Below are positions 13,536 to 23,000 of a stretch of DNA of 26,706 nt, in pieces. The translations under genes were made by a program, and so were the position numbers. Source of the stretch: a virus; the IMG/VR virus record IMGVR_UViG_3300042922_001228, positions 1 to 26,706 of that record; one strand, given 5' to 3'. Below the pieces are notes generated by a model, which saw nothing but the letters and a program-made list of their open reading frames with translations, had not been told where the DNA came from and ran no database searches. The number at the start of each line of letters is the position of its first letter. Positions within the stretch are counted from its first letter, which is position 1.

Positions 13536-15179
13536 TTAATAATATGGAACTTTCCGAACAGTACCGTTGATGTTAATCGATAAATATCCTGCTGGTTGTG
13601 CAGGTAAGGGACTGGCTGTTCCAGACATAGCAGAAGTAGTTGAAACACCACCCAGCATTGGATTACCAGATTCATCTACTCCAATAAATCCAGAACCTGC
13701 TTGAAGCTTGACATAAGGATATGCAATTAGCATTGTTGGTGTATTTACATCTCCTGAACCACCACCTGTAGGTTTTGGAATTAAGCGTTGTATATCCCAA
13801 ACAAATGCATCACCACCACTAATTTCTGCTGCACAAGAAATATATGCATTTGCAGACTGAAGAACATAAACATCATAAACATACCTATTGGTATATGTTT
13901 GTACGAAACGTACCTCTTGAATGCCTGCTCCATTTCCTACGTGATGCCAAGTGGCTTGTATATTTGCATATGTGGCATTTGAGTTGTTTTTGCATTGAGC
14001 AAATACTATTGTTTTACCTAGTGCAGAAGAAGCTGAAGGATTTCCTTGAGTATAGCTATTCGTCCCAAGGATCTCTAAACATAAAATTCCAGCCTCGCCT
14101 ATAGCCGCAGTACCTAATTTGGTCCATGTAGATCCAGAAAATGAAGGAGTAATACGCTTGAAACGCTCAAATTCCTTTTGTAATTCAAAAACTCCAGCTA
14201 CACGTGGAGTGAATAAGCTAGTCCCTTTATCAATATAAAGTAGGTCAGGCTGCGTAACATTAATCGTATCATTTGCAGTAAGTGCAAAATGGTACATTCT
14301 TAATAACCGTGTATTAGTGGCGGTTAATGGAGCACTATTATTCTCTGTATATAAATTAACTATTGTCCAAACACCATTATTGATATGCCCCATCGAAGTA
14401 TTGAACTCAAAAATACAATCAATCATTGAAGATTGAGTACAGTAATCAGCATCAAATAACAATGTATTATTTTGGGCATAAACTTTTTCAAGTTGAATAG
14501 TCGTATTATTTTCCCACTTATCTTTTACAAACTTAAATACAATATTATTGCTGTTAGGAATAAATCCACTGATTTTTGAATCAATAAGATCTTTAGCAAA
14601 AATTAGATGGCCTGAAAAACCTGATGCTCGACAATTTAAAACATGAATCCATGCACCATTATTTTTACTATTCGTAAGTAAACAGATATTTAAATTATCT
14701 GTTTTAGTACCCGTTGATTGAAAATCAATATACGCAAGTTTTACTTTTTGAGTATTACACTTAATTCCTGCTCCACTTATACGAATAGTTGTTTTTAATG
14801 TTTGTGCAGAAATTGAGGGAACACCACGAAGACTTACAGCTTTACTTCCATAATCAACAGTACTAAATGTAAAGTCACCATCTGCAAAAATTGTAGTTTC
14901 ATTATCTGAAGCATTAATTGCTGCCTGATAAGCAGCTGCATCATCCGAGCCATCAAATTTTGCACCAAACCAACTAAGGTATAACTCACCAAAACCTATT
15001 TGCCGCACCCATCCATTAAAAATAGTTCCACTATCATTTTGGGTAGATTTGGTTGAATCATAAATAAAGTGGCCACCACCACGGTTTTGTCCTGCATAGT
15101 ATGATTTCAAGTATACAGTTTGACCATTTACAGGATTTTGTATGCTCAATAACTCACTAACACTTTCATATGCTTCCAT
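13536..15179 (-). CDS. Tailspike 1, beta-helix with C-terminal adhesin-like tip
   Basis: The 547-residue protein starts MEAYESVSELLSIQNPVNGQ and has the common anchor: LKSYYAGQNRGGGHFIY, GTIF, SWFGAKFDGSDDAAAYQAAI. The middle is a beta-helix. From about residue 340 a beta-sandwich-like section (PSFSGSTWTKLGTAAIGEAG) resembles knob domains of phage fibres. The end (QPAGYLSININGTVRKVPYY) is a short motif common at the ends of Acinetobacter phage fibre proteins, as far as I recall. ATG at 15179 has AAGGTG upstream; a GTG at 15188 lacks one. It is the first spike after the tail-tip gene, so it may be the one that docks directly to the tail. Confidence 0.75.
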   Translation of the reverse strand: MEAYESVSELLSIQNPVNGQTVYLKSYYAGQNRGGGHFIYDSTKSTQNDSGTIFNGWVRQIGFGELYLSWFGAKFDGSDDAAAYQAAINASDNETTIFADGDFTFSTVDYGSKAVSLRGVPSISAQTLKTTIRISGAGIKCNTQKVKLAYIDFQSTGTKTDNLNICLLTNSKNNGAWIHVLNCRASGFSGHLIFAKDLIDSKISGFIPNSNNIVFKFVKDKWENNTTIQLEKVYAQNNTLLFDADYCTQSSMIDCIFEFNTSMGHINNGVWTIVNLYTENNSAPLTATNTRLLRMYHFALTANDTINVTQPDLLYIDKGTSLFTPRVAGVFELQKEFERFKRITPSFSGSTWTKLGTAAIGEAGILCLEILGTNSYTQGNPSASSALGKTIVFAQCKNNSNATYANIQATWHHVGNGAGIQEVRFVQTYTNRYVYDVYVLQSANAYISCAAEISGGDAFVWDIQRLIPKPTGGGSGDVNTPTMLIAYPYVKLQAGSGFIGVDESGNPMLGGVSTTSAMSGTASPLPAQPAGYLSININGTVRKVPYY

Positions 15180-15247
15180 TTCTTTCACCTTTTTAAAATA
15201 AACTTAACTTTTCTTTTTAAATCACTGGGTTTCAAATTAATAAATAT

Positions 15248-15267
15248 TTACATCATTCAGTCTCCTT
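15248..15267 (-). other. Strong ribosome binding site before ATG-ATG-TAA minigene
   Basis: On the minus strand AAGGAG is followed after five bases by ATG ATG TAA. It lies between the tail-tip gene and tailspike 1. It could be the scar of a deleted gene or a two-codon minigene like the bar minigenes of lambda. Around it, 15189-15282 holds no other gene. Confidence 0.35.
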
Positions 15268-15282
15268 AAATATGAAATAAAA

Positions 15283-15301
15283 AGCACCCGACATGGATGC
15301 T
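15283..15301 (-). terminator. Terminator after the tail-tip gene
   Basis: AGCATCC-ATGTC-GGGTGCT on the minus strand gives a 7-bp stem with one G-T pair, followed by TTTTTATT. Confidence 0.7.
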
Positions 15302-15319
15302 CTAAGTTCTTTCAAAGTT

Positions 15320-18300
15320 TTAAAGGGTTTGTAAGATTTTTCCTCCATTAATTAGTTTAGTTGTGAGTGGTGCGACTCCGACAATTGCGGTACCACCAGC
15401 CCCCGGTTGTCCTTCAATCGTGCCATGATATCGCCAGTTCCATGTTCCATCATTTGTAGACTTAGTACCACGCTGTCCCCATCCACCACCATCACCCGAT
15501 AATGGAGAACTATATCGATCGTTCTGAGTTCGATACCCTTTACCAGATACTGAGGCCTCAGCATCAGTGACTTTTACAACCATGAAACTGTCAATAAAGT
15601 ACCACCGCCAGTCCTGGGTATCATTGTAGATAGGCTGTCCTGTCATAACCCTGCCAAACGGCGCCCCAGCCCCACCAGGAATGCCCTGCACTCCATAGCC
15701 GAGTTCAGTGTAAATACCGCTTGGTGTAGCCCCACCTCCAGAACCTCCACGAGCCAGTGTTCCTCCATCAATGATCAGGTTTAACTTACTGTGCCGGTTC
15801 ATTAAACCCGGTGCACCCTGGAATCCATCACGGCGGGTTCTGGTAAATGTATAATTGGAATCACTAGATAATCCTCCATATGCTAGATGAGGGAGACCTC
15901 CATCACCACCACGCCCAACAACTGCGCCTTTGATTAGGAGATTCACAATTAGATCAGGTGGAAACATTCCTGTATCAATCGCTGGTAATTCAGATGCGGC
16001 AGGTACGATAAATTCTTTAGTTTCTGAGTTATTTGTATGCTTATAAACCATACGTGTTTCAGGCCGAAGTGAACTTGAGCTTGAAACCAATGCCCCTGCC
16101 TCAACCACAAAACTAATCTCACCTGTCGTTGGCAAATCACCCCTCTGCATTTGATATAAACGCGCAAGGTTAATATCTAACTGATCGTATCGAATGTAGA
16201 TCGGTGAATCATCAACTGGTACGTCAATAAAGTCGTTGTCATTAAGGTAATAGCGCACATCGTAATTCACTGCAGTAATCGTATTCGAGAATTGATCAAC
16301 CGGATCTTTTTTTGCGACAAGGTACGGCAAGGAACCTTTGGTATCATCATTAACTACGGTGTAGATGGTATTCACAAAATCATCAGAACTTAGCTTTAAT
16401 GCAGCGTTTGGTAAGCGTCCTAGTACAACTTTGTTCTTGGCAGATCCAGCCGTAACTGGGATAAGATCTACGGTACCATCTCCCATTTGCAAATAAATCA
16501 CGTAGCTCTTGCCAGCTATGAAATCGACATCGTGACTCAATGTAAGAATTAAGCCTTCTTGCTTTGTCACCTCACCACTTTGATGAATTCCATTTCGATA
16601 ATCAGCTACAGCGATGCGATCACGTAAAACCAGTAATTCCGATTCTGGAGCTGCATCAAAGGTGATCGATTTGCGCTGAAAGCGAAGCTTGTTCCAAAGC
16701 CGGTACGCATTGAAATGCGCTTGCCACTTATTACGCACGCCTACCGATTTCACCTCTTTTGGATTCTTGGCTCCTTTATCCGGCAAGTAGATATTAATAC
16801 GGCTATCATCGGACGGATCCGTGTACTCATAGATCAACCCATCGTAGTCATCCATTACACCAAAGGTCAGATCATGCTTATAACTATCAGGGATGATATT
16901 CCTGAAGTTAAACAGCAACACCGAGTTATCTGTTGGTCGTTCAAAATAGATCTTGAGCTTATTGTTTTGCCGGTATGCCGTACAAAAGACGGCATCACAT
17001 AGGTTCGTCACAAGCTCTTCAAATGAAAGATTGGTATCATCAATAGTAGTACAGAACTCGGCCGCTAAAGGTGTGCCAAAATAATCAACAATATCGTTAT
17101 AGGTACGATAGATGTTTTCTATATCAATTTCGTCGATCATACGGCGGCCGATCTTGTCATCTAGCGCCATCGACACCAATGCATCAGCAAAGCTTGACGT
17201 TGGAAATAACTCGGTCGTCATTGCTCCATTCTTATATGTTGGCAATATCCGCTGAAGATCAAAATTGATCTTGCGCGACTTAACTGCAAGCGCACCTGTA
17301 GTTGCATAAGTACGTGCACGAAAAACCGTTTCATATTCATATTTAGTGCTTTGCAGCGGGAATGCTCCGTAAAGTGCTTGCCACTTCACCTCATCAACAA
17401 CAGTGGTGACTGCTGGAGTCGGAGTTAAACGGCGTGCACGTACGCTGCAGCGTCCTTGGAATGTGACCATATCCAGCGTTGCACCAATAGTCTGCCGTGA
17501 CTTTGCTGAACCTTTCAGAATGATCTGTTTCAGCATTGGATTGCCAATGGCTGCACCCGATTCATTCACTGGTGTGACCTCAACTTCAATTGTCACGTTT
17601 ACAGCTGATTGATTGCCGCCTGCTGATACCGTATAAAGCCCATTACTGGCTACAAAGTTAAAAATGACACGGTTACGTTCAATGTTATCCAGGATGAATG
17701 GACCAATCCATTTCTCACCAATCGATGCAAGCTTTGGAGATAAAGCACCTGTTTGCTGGTTACTGAGTTCTTTTAGCTTTAACCAGTTTGGATTAACTGC
17801 AGCAGGATTTGATAACGTCATACGATCATCAGCAACGGATAAGACGCTATAAGTACCGTTTAAATCGTATGTTTGCCCGTTATAGGTAAATGAAGCATTA
17901 GTGATTTCAACACGGTCATTGCTGACAAATTTAGTCGTTAAATCGGTATTGTTTGCAGCTGCTCGAAGGATCTCGTTTGGATAAGCAAAAATAAGATAAT
18001 TAGTACCTTCTAGGCTTTGAGTATCTGCTGGACGTAATATCTGGCCATTCACTGAGTTTTGATGCTGAACACTTAAAGGTGGTGTGGTAATTTCGGTACC
18101 AATCGAAAAATAAGGTTGTCCTGAAACAATATCTACGCCTGGTCGGAAGACTTCTACTGATGCCCCGGCAATATCAACAATATTGGTTTCACCATCGTAC
18201 GCGCCATTAATTTGATAGTGGCCACGACCAATACAGCCAACAATATGCTCAACTTCAACATTGTTTTCATAAACCTTGTAAGGCACAGCAATCAGATCAG

Positions 18301-18751
18301 GTGTATTCCATCCAGCACCATAGTTATCTGTAATACGACCATTTACCCTCATCTTATTTTCACGATTTGAAAGTTCGTTATTTGCAGATGAGGATTGGTT
18401 GTTATTCTGATTGGTTTGAGCAATTGACGGTGCGGGGATTAAAAATGCAACAGCCACACTTAAAACAATAGAAACGATTGCAGCAATGAGCGCTGGCATA
18501 CCTTTCGGGTTTTCAATCACAATGAAAGTACCAGGTAAGAAATCTAGCTGTTTTAAGTCATGAGCATTCTTAGGTGTAACTTCATTGGCAAATGAAATTT
18601 CCGCATGATCCATATTGCTTGATGTATGAAAAATACGGACATGTTCAGGCATAGATTCATATTTGGAAGTTAACCATTGCCCTATTGTGTGAGCATGTTC
18701 CACTGTCTTTTCTTCAGACAAAGGATCCTGTTTATAAATAATCTTAATCAT
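15320..18751 (-). CDS. J: Tail-tip host-specificity protein, lambda J-like
   Basis: The 1143-residue protein forms the tail tip and contacts the host receptor. A hydrophobic segment at about residues 86-106 (PALIAAIVSIVLSVAVAFLI) is typical of J-type tip proteins near the N-terminus. The middle holds beta-sandwich and Phage-tail_3-like regions (for example around DKIGRRMIDEIDIENIYR). The last about 190 residues are glycine-rich (GRGGDGGLPHLAYGG, GGSGGGATPSG, GDGGGWGQRG, GQPGAGGTAIVG), resembling the polyglycine receptor-binding domains of T4-like gp38 adhesins. Its start overlaps the K-like gene by 8 bases, with GGGT upstream. The family is clear from size and order; the adhesin reading of the Gly-rich end is inference. 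Confidence 0.88.
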   Translation of the reverse strand: MIKIIYKQDPLSEEKTVEHAHTIGQWLTSKYESMPEHVRIFHTSSNMDHAEISFANEVTPKNAHDLKQLDFLPGTFIVIENPKGMPALIAAIVSIVLSVAVAFLIPAPSIAQTNQNNNQSSSANNELSNRENKMRVNGRITDNYGAGWNTPDLIAVPYKVYENNVEVEHIVGCIGRGHYQINGAYDGETNIVDIAGASVEVFRPGVDIVSGQPYFSIGTEITTPPLSVQHQNSVNGQILRPADTQSLEGTNYLIFAYPNEILRAAANNTDLTTKFVSNDRVEITNASFTYNGQTYDLNGTYSVLSVADDRMTLSNPAAVNPNWLKLKELSNQQTGALSPKLASIGEKWIGPFILDNIERNRVIFNFVASNGLYTVSAGGNQSAVNVTIEVEVTPVNESGAAIGNPMLKQIILKGSAKSRQTIGATLDMVTFQGRCSVRARRLTPTPAVTTVVDEVKWQALYGAFPLQSTKYEYETVFRARTYATTGALAVKSRKINFDLQRILPTYKNGAMTTELFPTSSFADALVSMALDDKIGRRMIDEIDIENIYRTYNDIVDYFGTPLAAEFCTTIDDTNLSFEELVTNLCDAVFCTAYRQNNKLKIYFERPTDNSVLLFNFRNIIPDSYKHDLTFGVMDDYDGLIYEYTDPSDDSRINIYLPDKGAKNPKEVKSVGVRNKWQAHFNAYRLWNKLRFQRKSITFDAAPESELLVLRDRIAVADYRNGIHQSGEVTKQEGLILTLSHDVDFIAGKSYVIYLQMGDGTVDLIPVTAGSAKNKVVLGRLPNAALKLSSDDFVNTIYTVVNDDTKGSLPYLVAKKDPVDQFSNTITAVNYDVRYYLNDNDFIDVPVDDSPIYIRYDQLDINLARLYQMQRGDLPTTGEISFVVEAGALVSSSSSLRPETRMVYKHTNNSETKEFIVPAASELPAIDTGMFPPDLIVNLLIKGAVVGRGGDGGLPHLAYGGLSSDSNYTFTRTRRDGFQGAPGLMNRHSKLNLIIDGGTLARGGSGGGATPSGIYTELGYGVQGIPGGAGAPFGRVMTGQPIYNDTQDWRWYFIDSFMVVKVTDAEASVSGKGYRTQNDRYSSPLSGDGGGWGQRGTKSTNDGTWNWRYHGTIEGQPGAGGTAIVGVAPLTTKLINGGKILQTL

Positions 18752-19106
18752 AGTAACTGACCCGACTAAACCCCATTGCTCTGATAACGTCTTCAGCTAA
18801 ATAAGTGACTCCACCTTCCATTAAATGCAGTACACGGCCTAAACGAAAAAGCCCCACATGCGGGGGCTTATTTCTTTGTCTAGGATGGAAGGCGACAATA
18901 CAGCCCTCCTTCGGCATGGGCAGCGGATTTAAAAGTTTCAATCTTGATGGTAGGAATGTAATTTTGCCCTTAGGTTGCATGAATAAATCCAAAGCTTCAC
19001 GTCGATCTATTCCATATAGATCTAAAGCAGCTTCATGGGCAAAATGAACGCAGTTGTACTGCTCCTCGTTATATTGCTTATCAAGTAAATGATCATGACT
19101 ATTCAT
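18744..19106 (-). CDS. NlpC/P60-like tail peptidase, lambda K-like
   Basis: The 120-residue protein has the NlpC/P60 (CHAP-like) arrangement: Cys19 in YNCVHFAHEAA at the N-terminus of a helix and His83 in PPHVGLF. The last catalytic residue may be the polar residue after RVLHLMEGG. In tails this enzyme cuts peptide cross-links during entry or helps tip assembly. It overlaps the upstream gene by 4 bases (ATGA) and the J-like gene by 8. It lacks the N-terminal metal-dependent domain of lambda K. Confidence 0.8.
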   Translation of the reverse strand: MNSHDHLLDKQYNEEQYNCVHFAHEAALDLYGIDRREALDLFMQPKGKITFLPSRLKLLNPLPMPKEGCIVAFHPRQRNKPPHVGLFRLGRVLHLMEGGVTYLAEDVIRAMGFSRVSYYD

Positions 19107-19609
19107 ACAGCCCCCTTCAGACCACTAAAGCGATCCAGTGCAAAAATATCTCCAGTCTTCGCAGTATTTAATCGTGGTGATTCAGCCTTGAATGTCACAG
19201 CTTTATGATTCATTGATATGCCTGAAAGTTTCAGTCCTAACAAATAATGGATTGGTGTATTCAAGTTGTCTGAACTATAGAGCCGATAATTTACGGTAGG
19301 CTTAACGTCTGAATATTGCCCTTCAATTACCCTTTCAAACTCATCCGGCAAGACATCACCAAGTCCTGAAATTGAAACAGTTAAGGTCTGGTCCAGATCA
19401 CCCAACATTCCAGATCTTTGGATAGACATGGGTAGATATTCATAAAAGACTTGTCCTGATCCTTCTTTATGCTGGACATAGACACCCTGATCATTGTTGC
19501 GAACAACCCGATATATATTTAGAAAAGATGGATGTGATAACTCAATACACTCTAGTTGATAGATATCGACTTTGCGATTGAGAAAGAACTTGGCATATTC
19601 GTTATCCAT
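19103..19609 (-). CDS. Minor tail protein, DUF1833-like, lambda L position
   Basis: The 168-residue protein begins MDNEYAKFFLNRK and has the DUF1833-like pattern YQLECIELSHPSFLNIYRVV. Between the M-like and K-like genes it takes the place of lambda L, a tip protein. The ATG at 19609 shares its A with the upstream stop (TAATG) and has GGGAGG before it, so the two are translationally coupled. Function beyond tail-tip assembly is not visible. Confidence 0.75.
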   Translation of the reverse strand: MDNEYAKFFLNRKVDIYQLECIELSHPSFLNIYRVVRNNDQGVYVQHKEGSGQVFYEYLPMSIQRSGMLGDLDQTLTVSISGLGDVLPDEFERVIEGQYSDVKPTVNYRLYSSDNLNTPIHYLLGLKLSGISMNHKAVTFKAESPRLNTAKTGDIFALDRFSGLKGAV

Positions 19610-20007
19610 TAGACCTCCCAATCTTTAATCAATACTGCATCAGCTGTAAGGTTTGGCTGATTCTGAATAACTTCTAACTGGGCAGTTACACGGTAAAGAT
19701 TTCCATTTACTTCGTTGGTCTTAAACGAGTTCGGAATAAAGTTACATTGGTATTGCTGGCGTGCTCCCTGGTCAATGACCAGATCCGCATAAAACGAGGC
19801 TGGCTTGTTTTGGTAAACACGCCAGAAAGCCATCATCTTATTGAAATCGGTTTTACTTAAATTCCAGTTCACATCGACAATATGGCTATTACGTTTGACA
19901 TCGATGTAATAGCGTCCACGTCCTCCATCCATTTGCTGACGCTTTACATCATCACCCGGTGTTACGCCATAGCCATTTGTTTGAGGATTTAGCTTTAACT
20001 TGTACAT
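19609..20007 (-). CDS. Minor tail protein, lambda M position
   Basis: The 132-residue protein follows the tape measure gene, where lambda and HK97 relatives carry gpM-like or distal-tail proteins. It contains NWNLSKTDFNKMMAFWRVYQ and YRVTAQLEVIQNQP, a pattern common in small tail-tip proteins. ATG at 20007 has AAGGAA 5 bases upstream. Assignment is by position and general pattern only. Confidence 0.7.
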   Translation of the reverse strand: MYKLKLNPQTNGYGVTPGDDVKRQQMDGGRGRYYIDVKRNSHIVDVNWNLSKTDFNKMMAFWRVYQNKPASFYADLVIDQGARQQYQCNFIPNSFKTNEVNGNLYRVTAQLEVIQNQPNLTADAVLIKDWEV

Positions 20008-20030
20008 AACTTTCCTTCAGGTAATAAAAA

Positions 20031-20048
20031 ACCACCTCGAAAGGTGGT
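20031..20048 (-). terminator. Terminator after the tape measure gene
   Basis: ACCACCT-TTCG-AGGTGGT type stem of 7 bp, followed on the minus strand by six T. The four genes beyond it, down to the J-like gene, have no hairpins between them. Confidence 0.75.
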
Positions 20049-20056
20049 CTTAATAA

Positions 20057-23000
20057 TTAACGATTTCGCCTTACGGTCGTATTCTCAGTCAATGACCGAC
20101 TAATAGTTGAGTTCGGATTTTTAATATCCTCACTTACCAGTTTCGGTACCGCTCTTGGAAGCTGCTTATCCAGTTCATCTTTAACAATGATCCGCACTGT
20201 TTTCTCATCCAGTTGTTCAGCTTCAACAGTTGCCCCTTTTACCTGATTAACTACTTCAATCTTGAAATTGATAGTCGGTGAAGCAGGTTCGATTGAAGGC
20301 ATAATCTCAGCTTGAGGACGTGAAGTTTGCCCTAAGGTAAAGTCCTGCACATCATCAATATTTGAACGATCCTGAACTAAACCATTTGAAGAGAAGTAAA
20401 CTTTTCCGTCATGATAAAGATCGGACATTGCTGAATTAGAATATTTAGCAGCATTTGTATTGCCTTTATAAATAATCTGGCCATCCTGAACTGGTTGATT
20501 AAAGATGTCAGATTGCTTTTGACTTTCCATAAGGGCATTAGAGCTCATCATTGCTCGGTTCAAGACATTTTTAGCGGATGCATTGTTGCTGAGGAAAGCT
20601 TCAGGGTTTGCACTCTTACGCATTTTCTCAACTAAGCCCACACCGCCCCATCGTTTAATGTCTTCTTGAGACCATACGATTTCACCTTTGTGTACAGCTC
20701 CCGCAACTTCATATTTGCCACCTCGCCCAGTAAAACCACCCTCAGCAAAGCCTTGATCTTTAATTGCCCGAATATTTGCAATAATGCTGGCACCTTGTGC
20801 AACGGCCCCAGCTATTAAAGGTAAGTTATATGGAAAACCGACTTTCGCAGCTGCTGCGATATTTTGCTGAATAGCAATACCTGCAGCTGCAATTGCATAA
20901 GCCTTATCCGCCGCAAACATGAGCTTATAGGCTTTGGATTGTTCACCAAACATAGAGCCGAACATTGATGTGACTGAACCCATCATTTGCCCACCAAGAG
21001 CAATCTGTGCGTTTAATCTATCTTGATGATACTTGTCTTCAATGTCCTTAGTGTTCTGGGCATATTCATTGTAAATTTGACTTCTTTGCTCTTGAGCAGC
21101 TTGAATAATGGCAGTCTTCTGATTTTCAAAATCCTGTTGCTGAATTAATCCAGCTTCCATCTGTGCATTCAGATTGTCTAAACTATTTTGTTCATTAAGA
21201 TCAGTGGCAGCATATTGACTATCTGCAAGATCATTGGCAGCACCTAAACGGCTAAACCGTTCCTGATCCTGTCTAAAGAACTCACTGGTACCATTCATGT
21301 CAGCCTGAATACCACCCCAGTTTTGAACAGCGTTATTCACCTTATCGCGTGTCTCTTTGTCCTGAGTTGCCTTAGATAGTGCGATTAGTTTTTGACGCTC
21401 TTCAATGGAAAGCTTAGTATTTTTAAGAATCTCCTCTCTTTCCAGTCTATAACGTTCCTGCATGGCTTGGGTTTCTGTCAATAAAGCTTGTTTAGCTTGA
21501 AATAAACGCTGCTCTTGAGCCAATTTTACTAATGCAATCTCTTGTCTTAATTGTTGAGCCAAAATATCAATAGCTTCTTTTCGCTGTTCTTTAGTCAACT
21601 CTAGATCATGCTCAGCATCAAACTGCCGTTTTGCAAAACTGTCTTTTAAAAGCTGCTCTTCCGACTTGGTGAAATCACGGAATGAATCAAGCTTAGTCTT
21701 TGTAGCTTGCTCAGCAATAGCAATATCATTATCTGCACGTGCTTGAAGTTCTGCTTTAATTTCGGCCTTGCGTTCCGGGCTAAAGTTAGCTTTATCAACA
21801 TCCTCAAGCTTTTTGGCCAGATCATTCCTAATCTTTGTTACTTGATTAGCAACCTCATTCTCTAATTGAAGACGAAGTTTTGCCTGCTCCTCGGCCATTT
21901 TAGTTGTATCTTGAATAAGCTTACCAAACTCTTTTGATGAGATATCACCAGCAGAATAGCCATTAATACCAGCCATATAACTTTGATAATCTTTCCAGTA
22001 TTGATTATTATTTTTACCAATACCTTTACCCTTCATTACATTGCCTTCACCTGCATGGTATGCACGTACAGCCTTCTCTAAATCGCCTTTAAAAAGTTTC
22101 AAAAGATAAGACATGTACTTAGCAGCACCTTCAGCAGACTGCGCTAAATCAGTGCGGTCTTTTACGCCATATTGCTTGGCAGTGCCTTCGAGAAACTGGA
22201 ATCCACCAGTAGCCCCAGTTTCTTTATTATAGGCTTTTGCATTACCTCGAGATTCGATCATATGAATCGCGGATAATGTTCCTGATGGAAGTTTATATTT
22301 AGACTCCAGATCTGCAAATCCGAATTTTGAAGCATTTGCTAGGACTTTCGCATTAACACTCAGTACTTTTTGCTGATTTTTAAGCTCCTTGTTTTGCTCA
22401 CGTATAGAATCAGTTCTAGCATCTGTGATGGCTTTGATTGATTCTTCTGCTTTCCAGCTATCCGTTAATGATTTCATAGCCTCTTGGTCTGCTGCCTTAA
22501 GACCCTTGGCTAATGAATCTTTATAAAGCTTCAGTAAGTCATTAGCCTGAGACTCAGAAAAACCCTTTTTCATTACTATCTCGACAAATTGCGTATCCCA
22601 CAATTTATCTGCATACATTTTCTGTAAGGACTTTTGCGCCTCATCTGCAGCCTGTTTTGTATTCTTGATAGCATCAGCATGCTTCTGCTGCTCAATTGCT
22701 GCATTTTGTGCTCTGTTACCCGTTAAGGTAACTTCGATACCAAACAATTTAATGGCTGTTTTGGTCTTATCTGCCTTTTCATAAGCCTCATTATATTTGT
22801 CGATTTGGTCCTTTAATGCATCCCTTAAACTTGGAGGTAACTTCTGTTTAGCAAGTTGCTCCAAAGCTTCCTTGTAATTAATTGTGCCTAGTCGCGCTTC
22901 ATTTGAAATCCGAGTAAATTCAACATTTCCCTTACCATAGTTCTGGATATCAATTAACGCAGAACCTACAGCCATTTCTGTTTTTTTCAGCTCCTCATTG

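Noticed and set aside
13788-14104. Two plus-strand frames
   Set aside because: Shadows inside tailspike 1, no start signals.
15352-15564. 70-residue minus-strand frame
   Set aside because: Different frame of the Gly-rich end of the J-like gene; composition reflects that repeat.
16715-17852. Several plus-strand frames
   Set aside because: Antisense to the J-like gene.
18805-19047. 80-residue plus-strand frame
   Set aside because: Antisense to the NlpC/P60-like gene.
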